Source of the DNA: Morganella morganii | GTDB lineage: Bacteria > Pseudomonadota > Gammaproteobacteria > Enterobacterales > Enterobacteriaceae | Length of the DNA: 35,524 bases | Assembly: GCF_003996855.1 (NCBI RefSeq) | Contig: NZ_NRQY01000001.1 | Coordinates: 1,820,796 to 1,856,319, forward strand | Reading direction: 5' to 3' | Part shown: positions 1 to 9,346 of the stretch, piece by piece | How positions within the stretch are numbered: the stretch's first letter is position 1 | Layout: each line of letters begins with the position of its first letter | Notes under the pieces: model-generated | The model's input: only the letters and a program-made list of their open reading frames with translations | Told to the model about the DNA's origin: nothing | Database searches by the model: none | Program-made: the position numbers and the translations under genes

Positions 1-47
1 CAGGCCACTTTTGTTATAACTATAAGAAACATCCGGGAGGCCATACG

Positions 48-929
48 GTGATAAGTAACTTGTTTTTCGATTTAAATTCACCCCAAAAATCCCCTCTTGT
101 TTTTATGGGATTGTTTTTTATGTTATTCAGTGTTTATTCTTATGCAGATTGCAGTCTGTATTCAGATGAAACACGCAGCAGTAACTTTATTATTCTGGGT
201 GCCGGTATGATTAACGGACCGGTAAAATCCGTCATTACAACCGCACATTCCCCGGACAACAAGAACAACAATATTATTATTAACGGGCAATATGACCTGA
301 CACCGTGTGGTGAACTGAGTTACTTCTCGCTGGAAGTCACAGAACGTTATCCCGGTTTACAGAACCGGATGTATTCCGAAGGTCAGAAGACGAAACAAGG
401 TTATACTTTATTATTCACATCACAATTGCTTGGCAGCGGAAAAGCCCCGGTTACCCTGATTAAGGCCCGAAGCCATCTTTTCTATAACAATCAAAAGCAA
501 ATCGTCCGTGCCGAATCTGAAACCAACAGCGGCGGAAACACACCAAAATCCCGGATGGAAACGAATTTTCTTTATGAGGATGGTTTAATCGCACACGCTG
601 TATCAAAAGGCGATTCCGCAGACACCGTGGGTGAAATCCGTTACGACTGGCGCAGGGATCGGCAAATAAATGCGATTATTTCACAGGGCAACGGTCTGCC
701 TCAGCTGAACTATGAATTTGCGTATAATGATAACGATCAGGTTATCCGGCAGACACAAACACAACACACACCGCTGGGTCTGGTCAAAACAATCTATATT
801 TGTCAGCAGACAGATACCTACGGGAATTGTGAAAAAGCACTCTGGCAGAGTATGACAGAAGGGAATAAAGCCAATAATATTATTGTGATAAATACAGCGA
901 TTGTAACATCACATTATCGTTATTTCTGA
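48..929 (+). CDS. Exported YnfC-like (UPF0257-like) protein, function unknown
   Basis: A 293-residue protein with no known biochemical role. A GTG start is chosen because GGGAGG lies 7 bases upstream. An in-frame ATG at 105 would give a shorter product beginning directly at the hydrophobic segment. Residues about 15-32 are hydrophobic and end in SYA-DC, which suits signal peptidase I; the -1 Asp rules out a normal lipobox. The body is beta-rich with YD-repeat-like phrases (RYDWRRD, FAYNDNDQV) and four Cys, and ends in an aromatic HYRYF tail. A GPVK motif near the N terminus, a C-x(n)-YGNC segment and an aromatic C terminus recall the E. coli lipoprotein YnfC. That resemblance is from memory and weak. 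The gene looks more AT-rich than its neighbours, and a terminator hairpin follows. Coding status is fairly sure; family membership is tentative. Confidence 0.6.
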   Translation: MISNLFFDLNSPQKSPLVFMGLFFMLFSVYSYADCSLYSDETRSSNFIILGAGMINGPVKSVITTAHSPDNKNNNIIINGQYDLTPCGELSYFSLEVTERYPGLQNRMYSEGQKTKQGYTLLFTSQLLGSGKAPVTLIKARSHLFYNNQKQIVRAESETNSGGNTPKSRMETNFLYEDGLIAHAVSKGDSADTVGEIRYDWRRDRQINAIISQGNGLPQLNYEFAYNDNDQVIRQTQTQHTPLGLVKTIYICQQTDTYGNCEKALWQSMTEGNKANNIIVINTAIVTSHYRYF

Positions 930-951
930 CCCGCCATTAATGAACGATCAT

Positions 952-988
952 GAACAAAGACGCTGTCTGGCGCCTTTGTTCTATTTTT
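952..988 (+). terminator. Intrinsic terminator after the YnfC-like gene
   Basis: The arms GAACAAAGACGC (952-963) and GCGCCTTTGTTC (970-981) pair with a single internal mismatch around a 6-base loop. TATTTTT follows on the plus strand. The hairpin sits between convergent genes and could also slow transcription coming from nqrM, although no T tract exists on the minus side. Confidence 0.7.
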
Positions 989-992
989 AACG

Positions 993-1223
993 CTATACAA
1001 TCCGGTTTTTATTCAGTTTCTCTTCACGGGCAGCTTCACGTGCCATCCGCTTTTTCCGGGCATCACACGGTTCAGGACAGTCACAGACTTTCTCAACACC
1101 AATGCTGCTCAGCCCGCCGCAGCTCCCCTGAATACTCTTGCGCTTAATAATATAGCCAAGAGACATTCCCAGAAATGCGACCAGAAACAGGATAAAGGTT
1201 GCGATAAATACTTTTATCATCAT
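993..1223 (-). CDS. nqrM: Na+-NQR maturation factor NqrM
   Basis: A small membrane-anchored protein of the NqrM (DUF539) family, needed to mature Na+-NQR, probably by delivering iron to the Cys-ligated site between NqrD and NqrE. The ATG at 1223 gives 76 residues and has AGGAGG 8 bases upstream. A GTG three codons earlier overlaps that ribosome binding site and is unlikely. One transmembrane helix (about residues 3-25) is followed by the Cys-rich stretch SCGGLSS...VCDCPEPCD with four Cys, then a basic tail. It is the last gene of the nqr-apbE cluster, 15 bases after apbE, which is the order seen in Vibrio-type operons. Confidence 0.92.
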   Translation of the reverse strand: MMIKVFIATFILFLVAFLGMSLGYIIKRKSIQGSCGGLSSIGVEKVCDCPEPCDARKKRMAREAAREEKLNKNRIV

Positions 1224-1238
1224 ATCAGCCACCTCCTT

Positions 1239-2276
1239 TTATTTTTGCTGCAAATAGGGCTTAAATGCCTCACTGTAGCGTTCCTCAAATCCCTTTTCTG
1301 TTTTTACAATCATAAAAACAGGGATATTTTGTGCATTCGCCACTTCGAGGCCGCGCTCCGGCCCGAGCACATTCAGCCCGGTAGAAAAACCATCCGCACT
1401 CATGCAATTATCAGCAATAACGGTAATCGATACCAGATTGTGGTTAATCGGCCGCGCTGTTTTCGGATCAATGGTATGTGAATAGCGGACATTATTCTCT
1501 TCAAAATAATTCCGGTAATCCCCTGATGTGGCTACTGATGCATTACCCGGCTCAATAATTTCCTGTGCGGACTGACTCAATCCCTCTGAAGAAGGTTTTT
1601 CAATTGCAATACGCCACGGCTTGCCTTTGCCGTTAATGCCCTGAGTCCGGACTTCACCACCCACATCCACCATATAATTGCGGATATTCTGTGATTCCAG
1701 GTATCCGGCCACTGCATCCACCCCGTAGCCTTTCGCTATGGAGGACAGATCCACATACAATTCCGGCACGGTTTTAATCAGATTATTGCCTTCCACACTC
1801 AGTTTATCAATCCCGGTCCACTGGCGGCGGATTTCGATATCCTGATCTGTCGGCACATGAGTCACACGTCCTTCCGGACCAAATCCCCACAAATTTACCA
1901 GCGGACCGACAGTAACGTCCAGTGCGCCGTCTGTCAGCTGATTAATACGGATAGCCTCGCGAACCACTTTTGCGGTTGCGGCAGAGACCGGAAATGGTGT
2001 ATTTACATCACGACTCTGATTAAAGCGGCTGAGCTCAGAATCCGGCCGGTAAGTGGACATCTGATCATTCACCTCTTCCAGCACCACATCAATGCCTTTT
2101 TGTACTGATTCCGGAGACGAATTTTTCGGATCAGCGACATATTTTACCGCGTAATAGGTGCCCATCGTTTTGCCGTTCAGTGTTACCTGCTGTGTTTCCG
2201 GTGTGTTATCACCGCACGCGCTCAGTAACAATGCCATCAGTGCCAGCGGCAGAAAAGCCCGTTTTATTTTTACCAT
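1239..2276 (-). CDS. apbE: FAD:protein FMN transferase ApbE
   Basis: A periplasmic lipoprotein that covalently attaches FMN, from FAD, to threonines of NqrB and NqrC. The ATG at 2276 gives 345 residues; a TTG two codons upstream is possible but less likely. The signal ends in the lipobox LLLSAC, so the mature protein is acylated at the Cys. Typical ApbE features are the early GKTMGTYYAVKY strand, VGPLVNLWGFGPEG, a DVGGEVRTQG segment, ATSGDYRNYFE, and HTIDPKTARPI near the Mg/FAD site. It lies downstream of nqrF, separated by a 74-base gap that holds a strong hairpin, and just before nqrM. Its placement links it to maturation of the enzyme encoded upstream. Confidence 0.96.
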   Translation of the reverse strand: MVKIKRAFLPLALMALLLSACGDNTPETQQVTLNGKTMGTYYAVKYVADPKNSSPESVQKGIDVVLEEVNDQMSTYRPDSELSRFNQSRDVNTPFPVSAATAKVVREAIRINQLTDGALDVTVGPLVNLWGFGPEGRVTHVPTDQDIEIRRQWTGIDKLSVEGNNLIKTVPELYVDLSSIAKGYGVDAVAGYLESQNIRNYMVDVGGEVRTQGINGKGKPWRIAIEKPSSEGLSQSAQEIIEPGNASVATSGDYRNYFEENNVRYSHTIDPKTARPINHNLVSITVIADNCMSADGFSTGLNVLGPERGLEVANAQNIPVFMIVKTEKGFEERYSEAFKPYLQQK

Positions 2277-2303
2277 ACACAATCCAGTCTGATTTCAGAT
2301 CAT

Positions 2304-2327
2304 CTGCGCCCACAGGAGTGGGCGCAG
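2304..2327 (-). other. Perfect 10-bp hairpin between nqrF and apbE
   Basis: CTGCGCCCAC (2304-2313) and GTGGGCGCAG (2318-2327) pair perfectly around a 4-base loop. On the transcribed (minus) strand the stem is followed by ATGATCTG rather than a T tract, so it is not a canonical intrinsic terminator. It may set the ratio of apbE-nqrM to nqrA-F message, either as an RNA stabiliser or as a partial terminator. Confidence 0.55.
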
Positions 2328-2350
2328 TTTCGTTATGACAAGGGCGGAAA

Positions 2351-3577
2351 TCAGCCGCCGAAGTCATCCAGCATAATGTTTTCGTCTTCCACGCCCAGAT
2401 CTTTGAGCATCTTGATCACGGCGGCGTTCATCATCGGCGGCCCGCACATGTAGAACTCACAATCTTCCGGTGCCGGATGGTTTTTCAGGTAATGCTCATA
2501 GAGAACATTATGAATAAACCCAGTGTATCCGTCCCAGTTATCTTCCGGCAGGGCATCAGACAGTGCCACGTTCCAGGTGAAGTTTTCATTCTCAGCCTGA
2601 AGCTGGTCAAAATCTTCCTCATAGAACATTTCACGTTTTGAACGCGCACCATACCAGAAAGACATCTTACGTTTGGAGTGCAGACGCTTAAGCTGATCAA
2701 AGATATGCGAACGCATCGGCGCCATCCCGGCACCACCGCCGATAAAGATCATTTCCGCGTCAGTTTCTTTCGCGAAGAATTCCCCGAACGGCCCGGAAAT
2801 CGTCACTTTATCACCCAGTTTCAGTGACCAGATGTAAGAGGACATAATGCCCGGAGGTGCATCCGGCACACGCGGAGGCGGTGTGGCGATACGCACGTTC
2901 AGCAAAATAATCCCGTGCTCTTCGGGATAGTTTGCCATGGAGTATGCGCGGACTGCCGGCTCTTTCACATCAGACACATAACGGAACAAATTAAACTTGT
3001 CCCAGTCTTCCCGGTACTCCTGCGGTACATCAAATTCATCATAACGCACCACATGCGGCGGACATTCAATCTGAATAAAGCCACCGGCACGGAACGGCAC
3101 AACTTCACCGTCAGGAATTTTCAGTTTCAGCTCTTTAATGAACGTCGCTTTGTTATCATTGGAGATAACTTCGCACTCCCATTTTTTCACCCCGAGGATT
3201 TCTTCCGGCAGCTCAATTTTCAGATCCTGTTTCACATTCACCTGGCACGCCAGACGGCAGCCTTCGCGCGCTTCGCGCTTGTTAATGTGCGACATTTCTG
3301 TCGGCAGAATATCACCGCCGCCTTCTTTGATCTTCACACGGCACTGGCCGCAGGTTCCGCCGCCACCACAGGCTGAGGAGACAAAAATCCCCTGACCGGA
3401 CAGCACATTCAGTAATTTGTCACCGGCCGGTGCATCAAAGCTTTTCTCCGCATCGCCGTTGATTTCAATCTTAACGTCCCCTGTGTTCACCAGTTTTGAT
3501 TTTGCGAACAAAATCAACGCGGTCAGCGCCAGAACAATCAGGGTAAACATTGCCACGCCTAAAATAACGATATCCAT
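2351..3577 (-). CDS. nqrF: Na+-NQR subunit F (NADH dehydrogenase subunit)
   Basis: The electron entry subunit: it oxidises NADH via FAD and passes electrons to a 2Fe-2S cluster. It has 408 residues, the family length. Visible features are one N-terminal transmembrane helix (about 3-25), a ferredoxin domain with Cys70, Cys76, Cys79 and Cys111 ([12 protein letters not shown] ... RLACQ), the FAD motif RAYSMAN, the pyridine-nucleotide motif [12 protein letters not shown], the [10 protein letters not shown] segment, and the C-terminal DDFGG. It starts 15 bases after nqrE stops and is the last structural gene of the complex. Confidence 0.98.
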   Translation of the reverse strand: MDIVILGVAMFTLIVLALTALILFAKSKLVNTGDVKIEINGDAEKSFDAPAGDKLLNVLSGQGIFVSSACGGGGTCGQCRVKIKEGGGDILPTEMSHINKREAREGCRLACQVNVKQDLKIELPEEILGVKKWECEVISNDNKATFIKELKLKIPDGEVVPFRAGGFIQIECPPHVVRYDEFDVPQEYREDWDKFNLFRYVSDVKEPAVRAYSMANYPEEHGIILLNVRIATPPPRVPDAPPGIMSSYIWSLKLGDKVTISGPFGEFFAKETDAEMIFIGGGAGMAPMRSHIFDQLKRLHSKRKMSFWYGARSKREMFYEEDFDQLQAENENFTWNVALSDALPEDNWDGYTGFIHNVLYEHYLKNHPAPEDCEFYMCGPPMMNAAVIKMLKDLGVEDENIMLDDFGG

Positions 3578-3592
3578 AATTGCGTTTCACCC

Positions 3593-4189
3593 TTATAACT
3601 GTACGCCGGAGAAGGACATAAAGCCCAGAGCCATCAGCCCGGTGGTCACGAATGTGATCCCCAGCCCTTTCAGGCCGGCCGGTACGTCAGAGTATTTCAT
3701 CTTCTCGCGGATAGCGGCCATCAGCACAATCGCCAGCAGCCAGCCGATACCGGAAGCGAACCCGTAAACCACAGACTCCGTAAAGTTGTAGTCGCGCTGC
3801 GCCATAAAGGACACACCACCAAAAATCGCACAGTTTACCGTGATTAACGGCAGGAAGATCCCCAGCGCGTTATACAGTGCCGGGAAGTAGCGATCCAGAA
3901 TCATTTCCAGAATCTGTACCAGTGCCGCAATGACCCCGATAAAGGTGATGAAGTTGAGGAAGCTTAAATCCACCCCTTCCATCAGCGCGCCATCGCGCAG
4001 CAGCAGGTTGTACACCAGGTTGTTTGCCGGAACTGAAATCCCCAGCACTACAGTAACCGCCACCCCGAGGCCAAACGCCGTTTTGACGTTTTTGGACACC
4101 GCCAGGAACGTACACATCCCGAGGAAGAAGGCCAGCGCCATGTTTTCAATGAACACAGCCCGCACAAAGAGACTGATATAATGTTCCAT
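3593..4189 (-). CDS. nqrE: Na+-NQR subunit E
   Basis: An integral membrane subunit of 198 residues with about six transmembrane helices, paralogous to NqrD in an inverted topology. Cys26 (FFLGMCTF) and Cys120 ([10 protein letters not shown]) fall at the same numbers as the Vibrio cholerae residues that, with two Cys of NqrD, hold the iron or 2Fe-2S centre within the membrane. It lies 3 bases after nqrD and is transcribed with it. NqrE carries electrons from NqrF toward NqrC across the membrane. Confidence 0.98.
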   Translation of the reverse strand: MEHYISLFVRAVFIENMALAFFLGMCTFLAVSKNVKTAFGLGVAVTVVLGISVPANNLVYNLLLRDGALMEGVDLSFLNFITFIGVIAALVQILEMILDRYFPALYNALGIFLPLITVNCAIFGGVSFMAQRDYNFTESVVYGFASGIGWLLAIVLMAAIREKMKYSDVPAGLKGLGITFVTTGLMALGFMSFSGVQL

Positions 4190-4192
4190 ATC

Positions 4193-4822
4193 TTAATCCT
4201 CCTCGACTTGTGACGGTTTCAGGGTACGGATCCCCCAGATGAGCATCCCGATGATAAAGAATGCACTTGGTGCCAGCAGGAACAGGCCGTTCGGCAGATA
4301 CCACCCGCCGTTCTGTGCTGTTTCCAGCACGGTCACGCCAAAGAGTTTGCCGGAACCGATCAGTTCACGGAAAAAGCCCACCAGCAGCAGGATCACCCCG
4401 TAACCTAAACCGTTACCGATACCGTCCATAAAGCTTTCAAGCGGTGGCGCTTTCATGGCATACGCTTCCGCACGCCCCATGACAATACAGTTGGTAATGA
4501 TCAGACCGACGAACACAGAAAGCTGTTTGGAGATGCCGTAGGCGTAAGCCCGCAGAATCTGGTCAACAAGAATAACCAGCGAGGCGATAATCGCCATCTG
4601 AACGATAATCCGTACATTGCCCGGAATAAAATTGCGAATCATCGAGATAAACATGCTGGAGAATGCTGTCACCAGGGTTACTGCAATGGTCATAACCAGC
4701 GCGGTTTCCAGTTTGGTGGTTACCGCCAGCGCCGAACACACACCCAGTACCTGGAGGGCAATCGGGTTGTTATCTAATAACGGTCCGAGAAGAACGCGTT
4801 TAATTTCTTTACTATCAGCCAT
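4193..4822 (-). CDS. nqrD: Na+-NQR subunit D
   Basis: An integral membrane subunit of 209 residues and about six helices. Cys29 ([10 protein letters not shown]) and Cys112 ([10 protein letters not shown]) are conserved at the positions that form the NqrD half of the intramembrane Fe-Cys4 site. The start codon lies inside the end of nqrC (8-base overlap), which suggests translational coupling. It partners NqrE in the sodium-translocating core. Confidence 0.98.
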   Translation of the reverse strand: MADSKEIKRVLLGPLLDNNPIALQVLGVCSALAVTTKLETALVMTIAVTLVTAFSSMFISMIRNFIPGNVRIIVQMAIIASLVILVDQILRAYAYGISKQLSVFVGLIITNCIVMGRAEAYAMKAPPLESFMDGIGNGLGYGVILLLVGFFRELIGSGKLFGVTVLETAQNGGWYLPNGLFLLAPSAFFIIGMLIWGIRTLKPSQVEED

Positions 4823-5609
4823 GATTCAACGCTCCTTCGCGTACTGTTTTCAGGAACGGGCCAAAACCGTTGTCACCCAGCCAGAAATCAAACATATGCT
4901 GGATGCCGTTTGAGGTCAGTGTCGCACCGGATAAACCATCGATGCCGTACGGGCTGTCAGTGGAGCCGCTGCGGACAATTTTGATGGCCGGCATGCCTTC
5001 TTCATTAAACAGCTTTTTACCAATCCACTGTTTACGCCATTGCGGGTTATCCACCTCACCGCCCAGCCCCGGGGTTTCACCGTGCTGGTAGTAAGAGATC
5101 CCTTCGGAGGTGATGCCGTCGACATCAATCGCAATAAAGGCATACATCACAGACCACAGACCGGAGCCGTAAACCGGCAGAACAATCTTGCTGGTTTCAC
5201 CCTGCTCATTCTGTACCAGATAGATTTCCGCGCTGTTAGCACGACGGCGGATTTTCGCCAGATCTTCTTCCGGTGACAGGGCAATACTGGTCTCATCGCT
5301 GCGCAGTTCATCGTTGAGATCGTATTTGCCGGTACTGTCGGTCATCTGGCCGGTTTTTAAATCCACCATTTTTGCTCTGATGAATTTTTTATAGACTGTG
5401 TCGATTTCGTCCGCCGGCATGGATGGCGTGAGTAACCCGGCCACATCCAGAATATTACGCTGCTTATCCAGCATAATCTGTGTCTGCTGTGTGGATTTCA
5501 GTCCCACCGCTGAACCGGCCACGACTATCGAACACACAAGGCAAAGGACGAAGACAACGATAAACGTTCTTGCGACACTGTCCTTGTTTTTCGTTTTTTC
5601 ATTAGCCAC
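4815..5609 (-). CDS. nqrC: Na+-NQR subunit C (FMN-bearing)
   Basis: A periplasmically exposed subunit carrying covalent FMN. The chosen start is GTG at 5609 (protein begins [11 protein letters not shown], 264 residues), because GGAG lies 8 bases upstream and the N-terminal helix then sits where the family has it. An upstream ATG at 5666 lies deep inside nqrB and is unlikely. One transmembrane helix (about 14-36) precedes the FMN-binding domain. The flavinylation motif SGATLT near residue 230 supplies the Thr modified by ApbE. The start overlaps the nqrB stop by 8 bases (GTGGCTAA), so the two are probably translationally coupled. Confidence 0.96.
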   Translation of the reverse strand: MANEKTKNKDSVARTFIVVFVLCLVCSIVVAGSAVGLKSTQQTQIMLDKQRNILDVAGLLTPSMPADEIDTVYKKFIRAKMVDLKTGQMTDSTGKYDLNDELRSDETSIALSPEEDLAKIRRRANSAEIYLVQNEQGETSKIVLPVYGSGLWSVMYAFIAIDVDGITSEGISYYQHGETPGLGGEVDNPQWRKQWIGKKLFNEEGMPAIKIVRSGSTDSPYGIDGLSGATLTSNGIQHMFDFWLGDNGFGPFLKTVREGALNHG

Positions 5610-6840
5610 GTGCTTTTCTCCGTTTAATGTTTGCCTGAACCACCAGATAATCAAATAACGGGGCAAATAAGTTGGCGAACAGGATAGCCAGCATCATCCC
5701 TTCCTGATATGCCGGGTTTGCCACACGGATCAGGACACACATCACCCCGATCAGTATCCCGTAAGCCCATTTCCCTTTGTCGGTAAATGAGGCTGAAACC
5801 GGGTCCGTCGCCATGAAAATCATACCGAAGGCGAAACCGCCCAGGACCAGATGCCAGTACCACGGCATAGCAAACAGCGGGTTGGTATCCGAACCAATCA
5901 TATTAAAAACGGCGGACATCGCGATCATCCCGACCATCACACCGGCCACAATACGCAGAGAGGCGATACGGGCAAACAGAATGACGGCACCACCGATCAG
6001 AATCATCAGCGTGGAGACTTCACCAATCGAGCCCGGCATGTTACCGATAAAGGCATCCATCCATGAAATCGGCTGATTGGTCATGGTGTTGACCAGCTGA
6101 TGCTCACCACCGACTGCCCACTGTGACAGCGGAGTTGCGCCGGAGAAGCCGTCAGCGGCTGTCCAGACAGTGTCACCGGAAATCTGAGCCGGATAAGCAA
6201 AGAACAGGAAAGCACGACCGGCCAGCGCCGGGTTCAGGAAGTTGCGTCCTGTCCCGCCGAAGATTTCCTTCGCGACCACCACACCAAAGGTGACAGCCAG
6301 CGCAGCCTGCCATAACGGCAGTGTCGGCGGAACAATCAGTGCCAGCAGTATGGAAGTAATAAAGAAGCCTTCGTTGATTTCATGCCCGCGAATCATCGCA
6401 AACAGGACTTCCCAGAAGCCGCCCACGATAAAAATGACTGCGTAGATTGGCAGGAAATAGACGGCACCGAACAGCATTTTGCTGACCCAGCCCGCATCCT
6501 GTGTGAAGGATACCCCGATGAGTTCCGCCAGACGATAATGCCAGTCACCGGCAATGACCTGCTGAAGCTCCGCGCCGCTGTACATATCCAGCAGTACCGG
6601 AATTGCCTGGTTACCAACGTTATACATCCCCCAGAACATCGCCGGAAAAACAGATAACCAGACCAGAATCATCAGACGTTTAAGGTCGATGAAGTCACGA
6701 ACATGTGAACGCCCGCGGGTGACAGTTCCCGGGGTATAGAAGATGGTGGCGGCTGCTTCATACAGTGCATACCATCTCTGTAATTTACCGCCCGGTTCAA
6801 AATGCGGCTCAATTTTTTCCAGAAATTTTTTCAGACCCAT
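5602..6840 (-). CDS. nqrB: Na+-NQR subunit B (quinone and FMN subunit)
   Basis: The largest membrane subunit, 412 residues with about ten helices. It carries covalent FMN and riboflavin and contributes to the quinone site and the sodium path. The motif [10 protein letters not shown] puts the flavinylated Thr at residue 236, the same number as in Vibrio cholerae NqrB. A conserved [20 protein letters not shown] segment (about 195-214) precedes it. The gene begins 2 bases after the nqrA stop and overlaps the nqrC start at its end. Confidence 0.98.
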   Translation of the reverse strand: MGLKKFLEKIEPHFEPGGKLQRWYALYEAAATIFYTPGTVTRGRSHVRDFIDLKRLMILVWLSVFPAMFWGMYNVGNQAIPVLLDMYSGAELQQVIAGDWHYRLAELIGVSFTQDAGWVSKMLFGAVYFLPIYAVIFIVGGFWEVLFAMIRGHEINEGFFITSILLALIVPPTLPLWQAALAVTFGVVVAKEIFGGTGRNFLNPALAGRAFLFFAYPAQISGDTVWTAADGFSGATPLSQWAVGGEHQLVNTMTNQPISWMDAFIGNMPGSIGEVSTLMILIGGAVILFARIASLRIVAGVMVGMIAMSAVFNMIGSDTNPLFAMPWYWHLVLGGFAFGMIFMATDPVSASFTDKGKWAYGILIGVMCVLIRVANPAYQEGMMLAILFANLFAPLFDYLVVQANIKRRKARG

Positions 6841-6842
6841 GA

Positions 6843-8186
6843 TTATCCTTCCTGCTCAATCCTGGTCAGTACGTCACGCAGCACCGGGCCGTACTCATAT
6901 TTACTCTGACAGACATAGGTACACAACCCCAGATCTTCTTCATCCAGCTCCAGCGCACCCAGCGCCTGTGCGCTGTCAGTATCGCCCGCCAGCAGATCGC
7001 GCAGGAAATGTGTCGCCATAATGTCGAGCGGCATCACACGTTCATAACTGCCGATTGGCACCATGGAACGTTCGCCACCATTCATTGACGTAGTGAATGA
7101 GAACAATTTCTTCTTAAAGAAGTGGCCCAGAGTGGTACGGGTAACGGTGTATTTATCTGTCCCCGGCATAATCCAGCCGAACAGCTCTTTCTCACGGCCT
7201 TCCTCCAGAACGGAAACCTGAGTGGCGAAACGGCCCAGATAGTGATGAGCATCATCACTGGCCACGCCCCACAGGACAGAGCCGGAAATAATGCGGTTTT
7301 CACCGGCTTTCAGCTGCCCTTCGGTCAGTTCATACAGATCCGCACCGAGACGGGTTTTCAGCAGGCGCGGATTTTCCACCTGCGGGCCGCCGAGCGCAAC
7401 AACACGATCAGTATATAAAAAGCCGGTTGTGAACAATTTACCGATGGCGATAACATCCTGGTAATTCAGAGACCAGACGGTTTTCGTTGCGCTGACCGGC
7501 TCCAGAAAGTGGATATGTGTTCCGGCAAGACCAGCCGGATGCGGCCCGGTAAATTGTGTGTAACTGACACGATTGTTATCGGTAACTTTTGCGAAATCAG
7601 TTGTACCGTGGCAGACATGAACCTTCCCCTCCGTCAGACAGCTCAGTACCTGTAAACCGTCATCAAACGCGATTTGTTCCTGACGAATGATCACCACCGG
7701 ATCAGCCGCCAGCGGGTTGGTATCCATCGCGGTGACAAAAATGGCAGCAGGTACAGAACCTAATTTTGGGGTATGACTGAACGGACGCGTCCGCAGTGCG
7801 GTCCATAATCCGGAGGCCACCAGGTTTTTCTCTGCCTGTTCACGGGTCAGTGACGGCAGATCCCGGCGGTCATAACTGTCAAATGTTAATTGCTCGTCTC
7901 CCTGTATTTCAATCACCACAGATTGTAATACACGACGTTCGCCACGATTGATGGCTTTTACCTGTCCGCAGGCGGGGCTGGTAAAAATGACACCGGGATT
8001 CTTTTTGTCTTCAAAAAGAGCCTGTCCTTTCTTCACTGATTCACCTTCCTGAACCAGCATAGACGGACGCATCCCGATATATTCCTCACCCAGCAGCGCT
8101 ACGTGGCGGACTGAGGGGCCATCTTCTGTGACTTGAGCAGGTGCTCCTGCGATTGGCAGGTCGAGTCCTTTTTTAATTTTAATCAT
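6843..8186 (-). CDS. nqrA: Na+-NQR subunit A
   Basis: A peripheral cytoplasmic subunit, first gene of the sodium-pumping NADH:quinone reductase operon. The start at 8186 ([14 protein letters not shown], 447 residues) matches the usual N terminus of the family. A GTG ten codons further upstream would add an atypical extension. The ribosome binding site is weak. The early [10 protein letters not shown] motif, [15 protein letters not shown] and FTSPACGQV resemble the biotinyl/lipoyl-like and Rnf-type barrel folds of NqrA, and the C-terminal [13 protein letters not shown] segment is also typical. The operon promoter must lie in the 413-base gap upstream. Confidence 0.97.
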   Translation of the reverse strand: MIKIKKGLDLPIAGAPAQVTEDGPSVRHVALLGEEYIGMRPSMLVQEGESVKKGQALFEDKKNPGVIFTSPACGQVKAINRGERRVLQSVVIEIQGDEQLTFDSYDRRDLPSLTREQAEKNLVASGLWTALRTRPFSHTPKLGSVPAAIFVTAMDTNPLAADPVVIIRQEQIAFDDGLQVLSCLTEGKVHVCHGTTDFAKVTDNNRVSYTQFTGPHPAGLAGTHIHFLEPVSATKTVWSLNYQDVIAIGKLFTTGFLYTDRVVALGGPQVENPRLLKTRLGADLYELTEGQLKAGENRIISGSVLWGVASDDAHHYLGRFATQVSVLEEGREKELFGWIMPGTDKYTVTRTTLGHFFKKKLFSFTTSMNGGERSMVPIGSYERVMPLDIMATHFLRDLLAGDTDSAQALGALELDEEDLGLCTYVCQSKYEYGPVLRDVLTRIEQEG

Positions 8187-8336
8187 AAAATTTGCACAAG
8201 TTTTTGTTAAAAACACGTCATCACTGCCGCAGCAGCGTATGACAACTCAACAATAAAAACACTCCGGGCCGCTGTTGTCGCCCCGGGCTGTTTTCTCCGA
8301 TGTATGTCACGATTTTGCGTAAACCAGATCCGCATT

Positions 8337-8345
8337 ATTTTACCA
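8337..8345 (-). promoter_or_regulatory. Candidate extended -10 promoter for the nqr operon
   Basis: On the minus strand this reads TGGTAAAAT, a TGn extension followed by a -10 hexamer one base off consensus. No good -35 is seen 17 bases away, which is common for extended -10 promoters. It would give an nqrA leader of about 150 bases. This is read by eye and is not proven. Confidence 0.3.
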
Positions 8346-8488
8346 CTTCACAACAATTCTGTCCGGTGAAACGAGTGACCTGGCTCAAGCAAATGGGATT
8401 ATTGTGATCAGAAAAAGCCGGAAGGCTCGATTTTACCGAGCGATCCAATCACCTTTACCGATTGCTGTTTATTTTTTAACCACCATAA

Positions 8489-8503
8489 CGTTTGTAACAA
8501 ACG
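8489..8503. promoter_or_regulatory. Perfect 7-1-7 palindrome upstream of dpaA
   Basis: CGTTTGT-A-ACAAACG is a perfect odd-length palindrome 97 bases before the dpaA start. Its symmetry and place suit a dimeric repressor or activator site, but it does not match a motif I can name (not FNR, CRP or Fur). Confidence 0.35.
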
Positions 8504-8599
8504 ATTTTATTCTCACAGGAAACCATTCACAAATTATCTGCATCATGGCAATCTGGTGTTACTTTTTTCACCAACCCATTGCCACCCTGAATACTGAGA

Positions 8600-9346
8600 A
8601 TGCGACATATCATTTTTATAGTGATCGGCCTGCAGTTTTTTGCGGGACAATCATCGGCAACCACGGAAAAATCCCCGTCATTATGGCTCACAACACCGGA
8701 AAGTGATGTCCGTAACAGCCAGGTATTTATACAGATATTTAAAGAAGAAAAAGAACTGGAGCTATATACGCGGGAGAATAACGGACGTTTTAAACTGGTG
8801 AAACGCTATCCGGTTTGTCAGTTTTCCGGCGGACTGGGGCCAAAGCAACTGACCGGCGATTTAAAAAGCCCGGAAGGTTTTTACCGCATCAGTCTGTCAC
8901 AGCTCAATCCGAATAGTCGGTTTTACCGAGCAATAAACCTTGGTTTTCCCAATGAATTCGACCGTGCGCACAGCTATACCGGGGATTATCTGATGGTTCA
9001 TGGTGACTGTAAATCCGTCGGCTGCTACGCCATGACAGATGCCTATATTGATGAGATTTACCGCTATGTGGAAAGCGCCCTGCTGAGCGGGCAGACGGAT
9101 CTGAATATTGCGATTTATCCTTTCCGGATGACACCGGAGAATATGAAGCGCCACCGGAATTCCTCACATCAGGCCTTCTGGCAGCAGTTACAACCGGCTT
9201 ATCAGTACTTTACCGAGAATCAGATCCCGGCAGTGGTTGCTGTTATTAACGGCCGCTATGTAACCGCCGCACACACGGCCGTACCGGAACCGGCAGCAGG
9301 AACCGGCCTGCTGACTCAGAACACGGATTCATCCCGTTCACCGTAA
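8600..9346 (+). CDS. dpaA: Peptidoglycan meso-DAP protein amidase DpaA (YafK/LdtF family)
   Basis: A periplasmic YkuD-fold enzyme. The E. coli homologue releases Braun lipoprotein from the meso-diaminopimelate residue of peptidoglycan rather than forming cross-links. It has 248 residues. Residues 1-20 form a signal peptide ending QSSA. The YkuD domain carries HGDCKSVGC with His134, Ser139 and catalytic Cys142. A segment SPEGFYRI ahead of it is typical. The E. coli order dpaA-yafJ-gmhA-fadE is kept, supporting orthology. The 3' end overlaps the convergent yafJ by 31 bases. The start has only a weak GAG ribosome binding site immediately upstream. Confidence 0.9.
   Translation: MRHIIFIVIGLQFFAGQSSATTEKSPSLWLTTPESDVRNSQVFIQIFKEEKELELYTRENNGRFKLVKRYPVCQFSGGLGPKQLTGDLKSPEGFYRISLSQLNPNSRFYRAINLGFPNEFDRAHSYTGDYLMVHGDCKSVGCYAMTDAYIDEIYRYVESALLSGQTDLNIAIYPFRMTPENMKRHRNSSHQAFWQQLQPAYQYFTENQIPAVVAVINGRYVTAAHTAVPEPAAGTGLLTQNTDSSRSP

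Larger units (their letters stand above)
8187..8599. other. 413-base intergenic region between nqrA and dpaA
   Basis: A divergent promoter region with no credible gene. A 100-codon reading frame from 8404 runs through it into dpaA but has no recognisable domain and is judged fortuitous. Visible elements are an extended -10 candidate for nqrA at 8337-8345, a GC-rich imperfect inverted repeat around 8262-8288 in the nqr leader, and a 15-base palindrome at 8489-8503 on the dpaA side. Confidence 0.6.

Noticed and set aside
950..1147. 65-codon open frame antisense to nqrM
   Set aside because: It starts inside a terminator hairpin and covers the conserved nqrM gene.
8262..8288. GC-rich inverted repeat in the nqr leader, considered as a riboswitch or terminator
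   Set aside because: Only about five strong pairs (CCGGG/CCCGG) with a large loop; no conserved riboswitch pattern is visible.
8404..8706. 100-codon open frame upstream of dpaA
   Set aside because: It runs into dpaA in another frame, has no ribosome binding site or family signature, and covers a promoter region.
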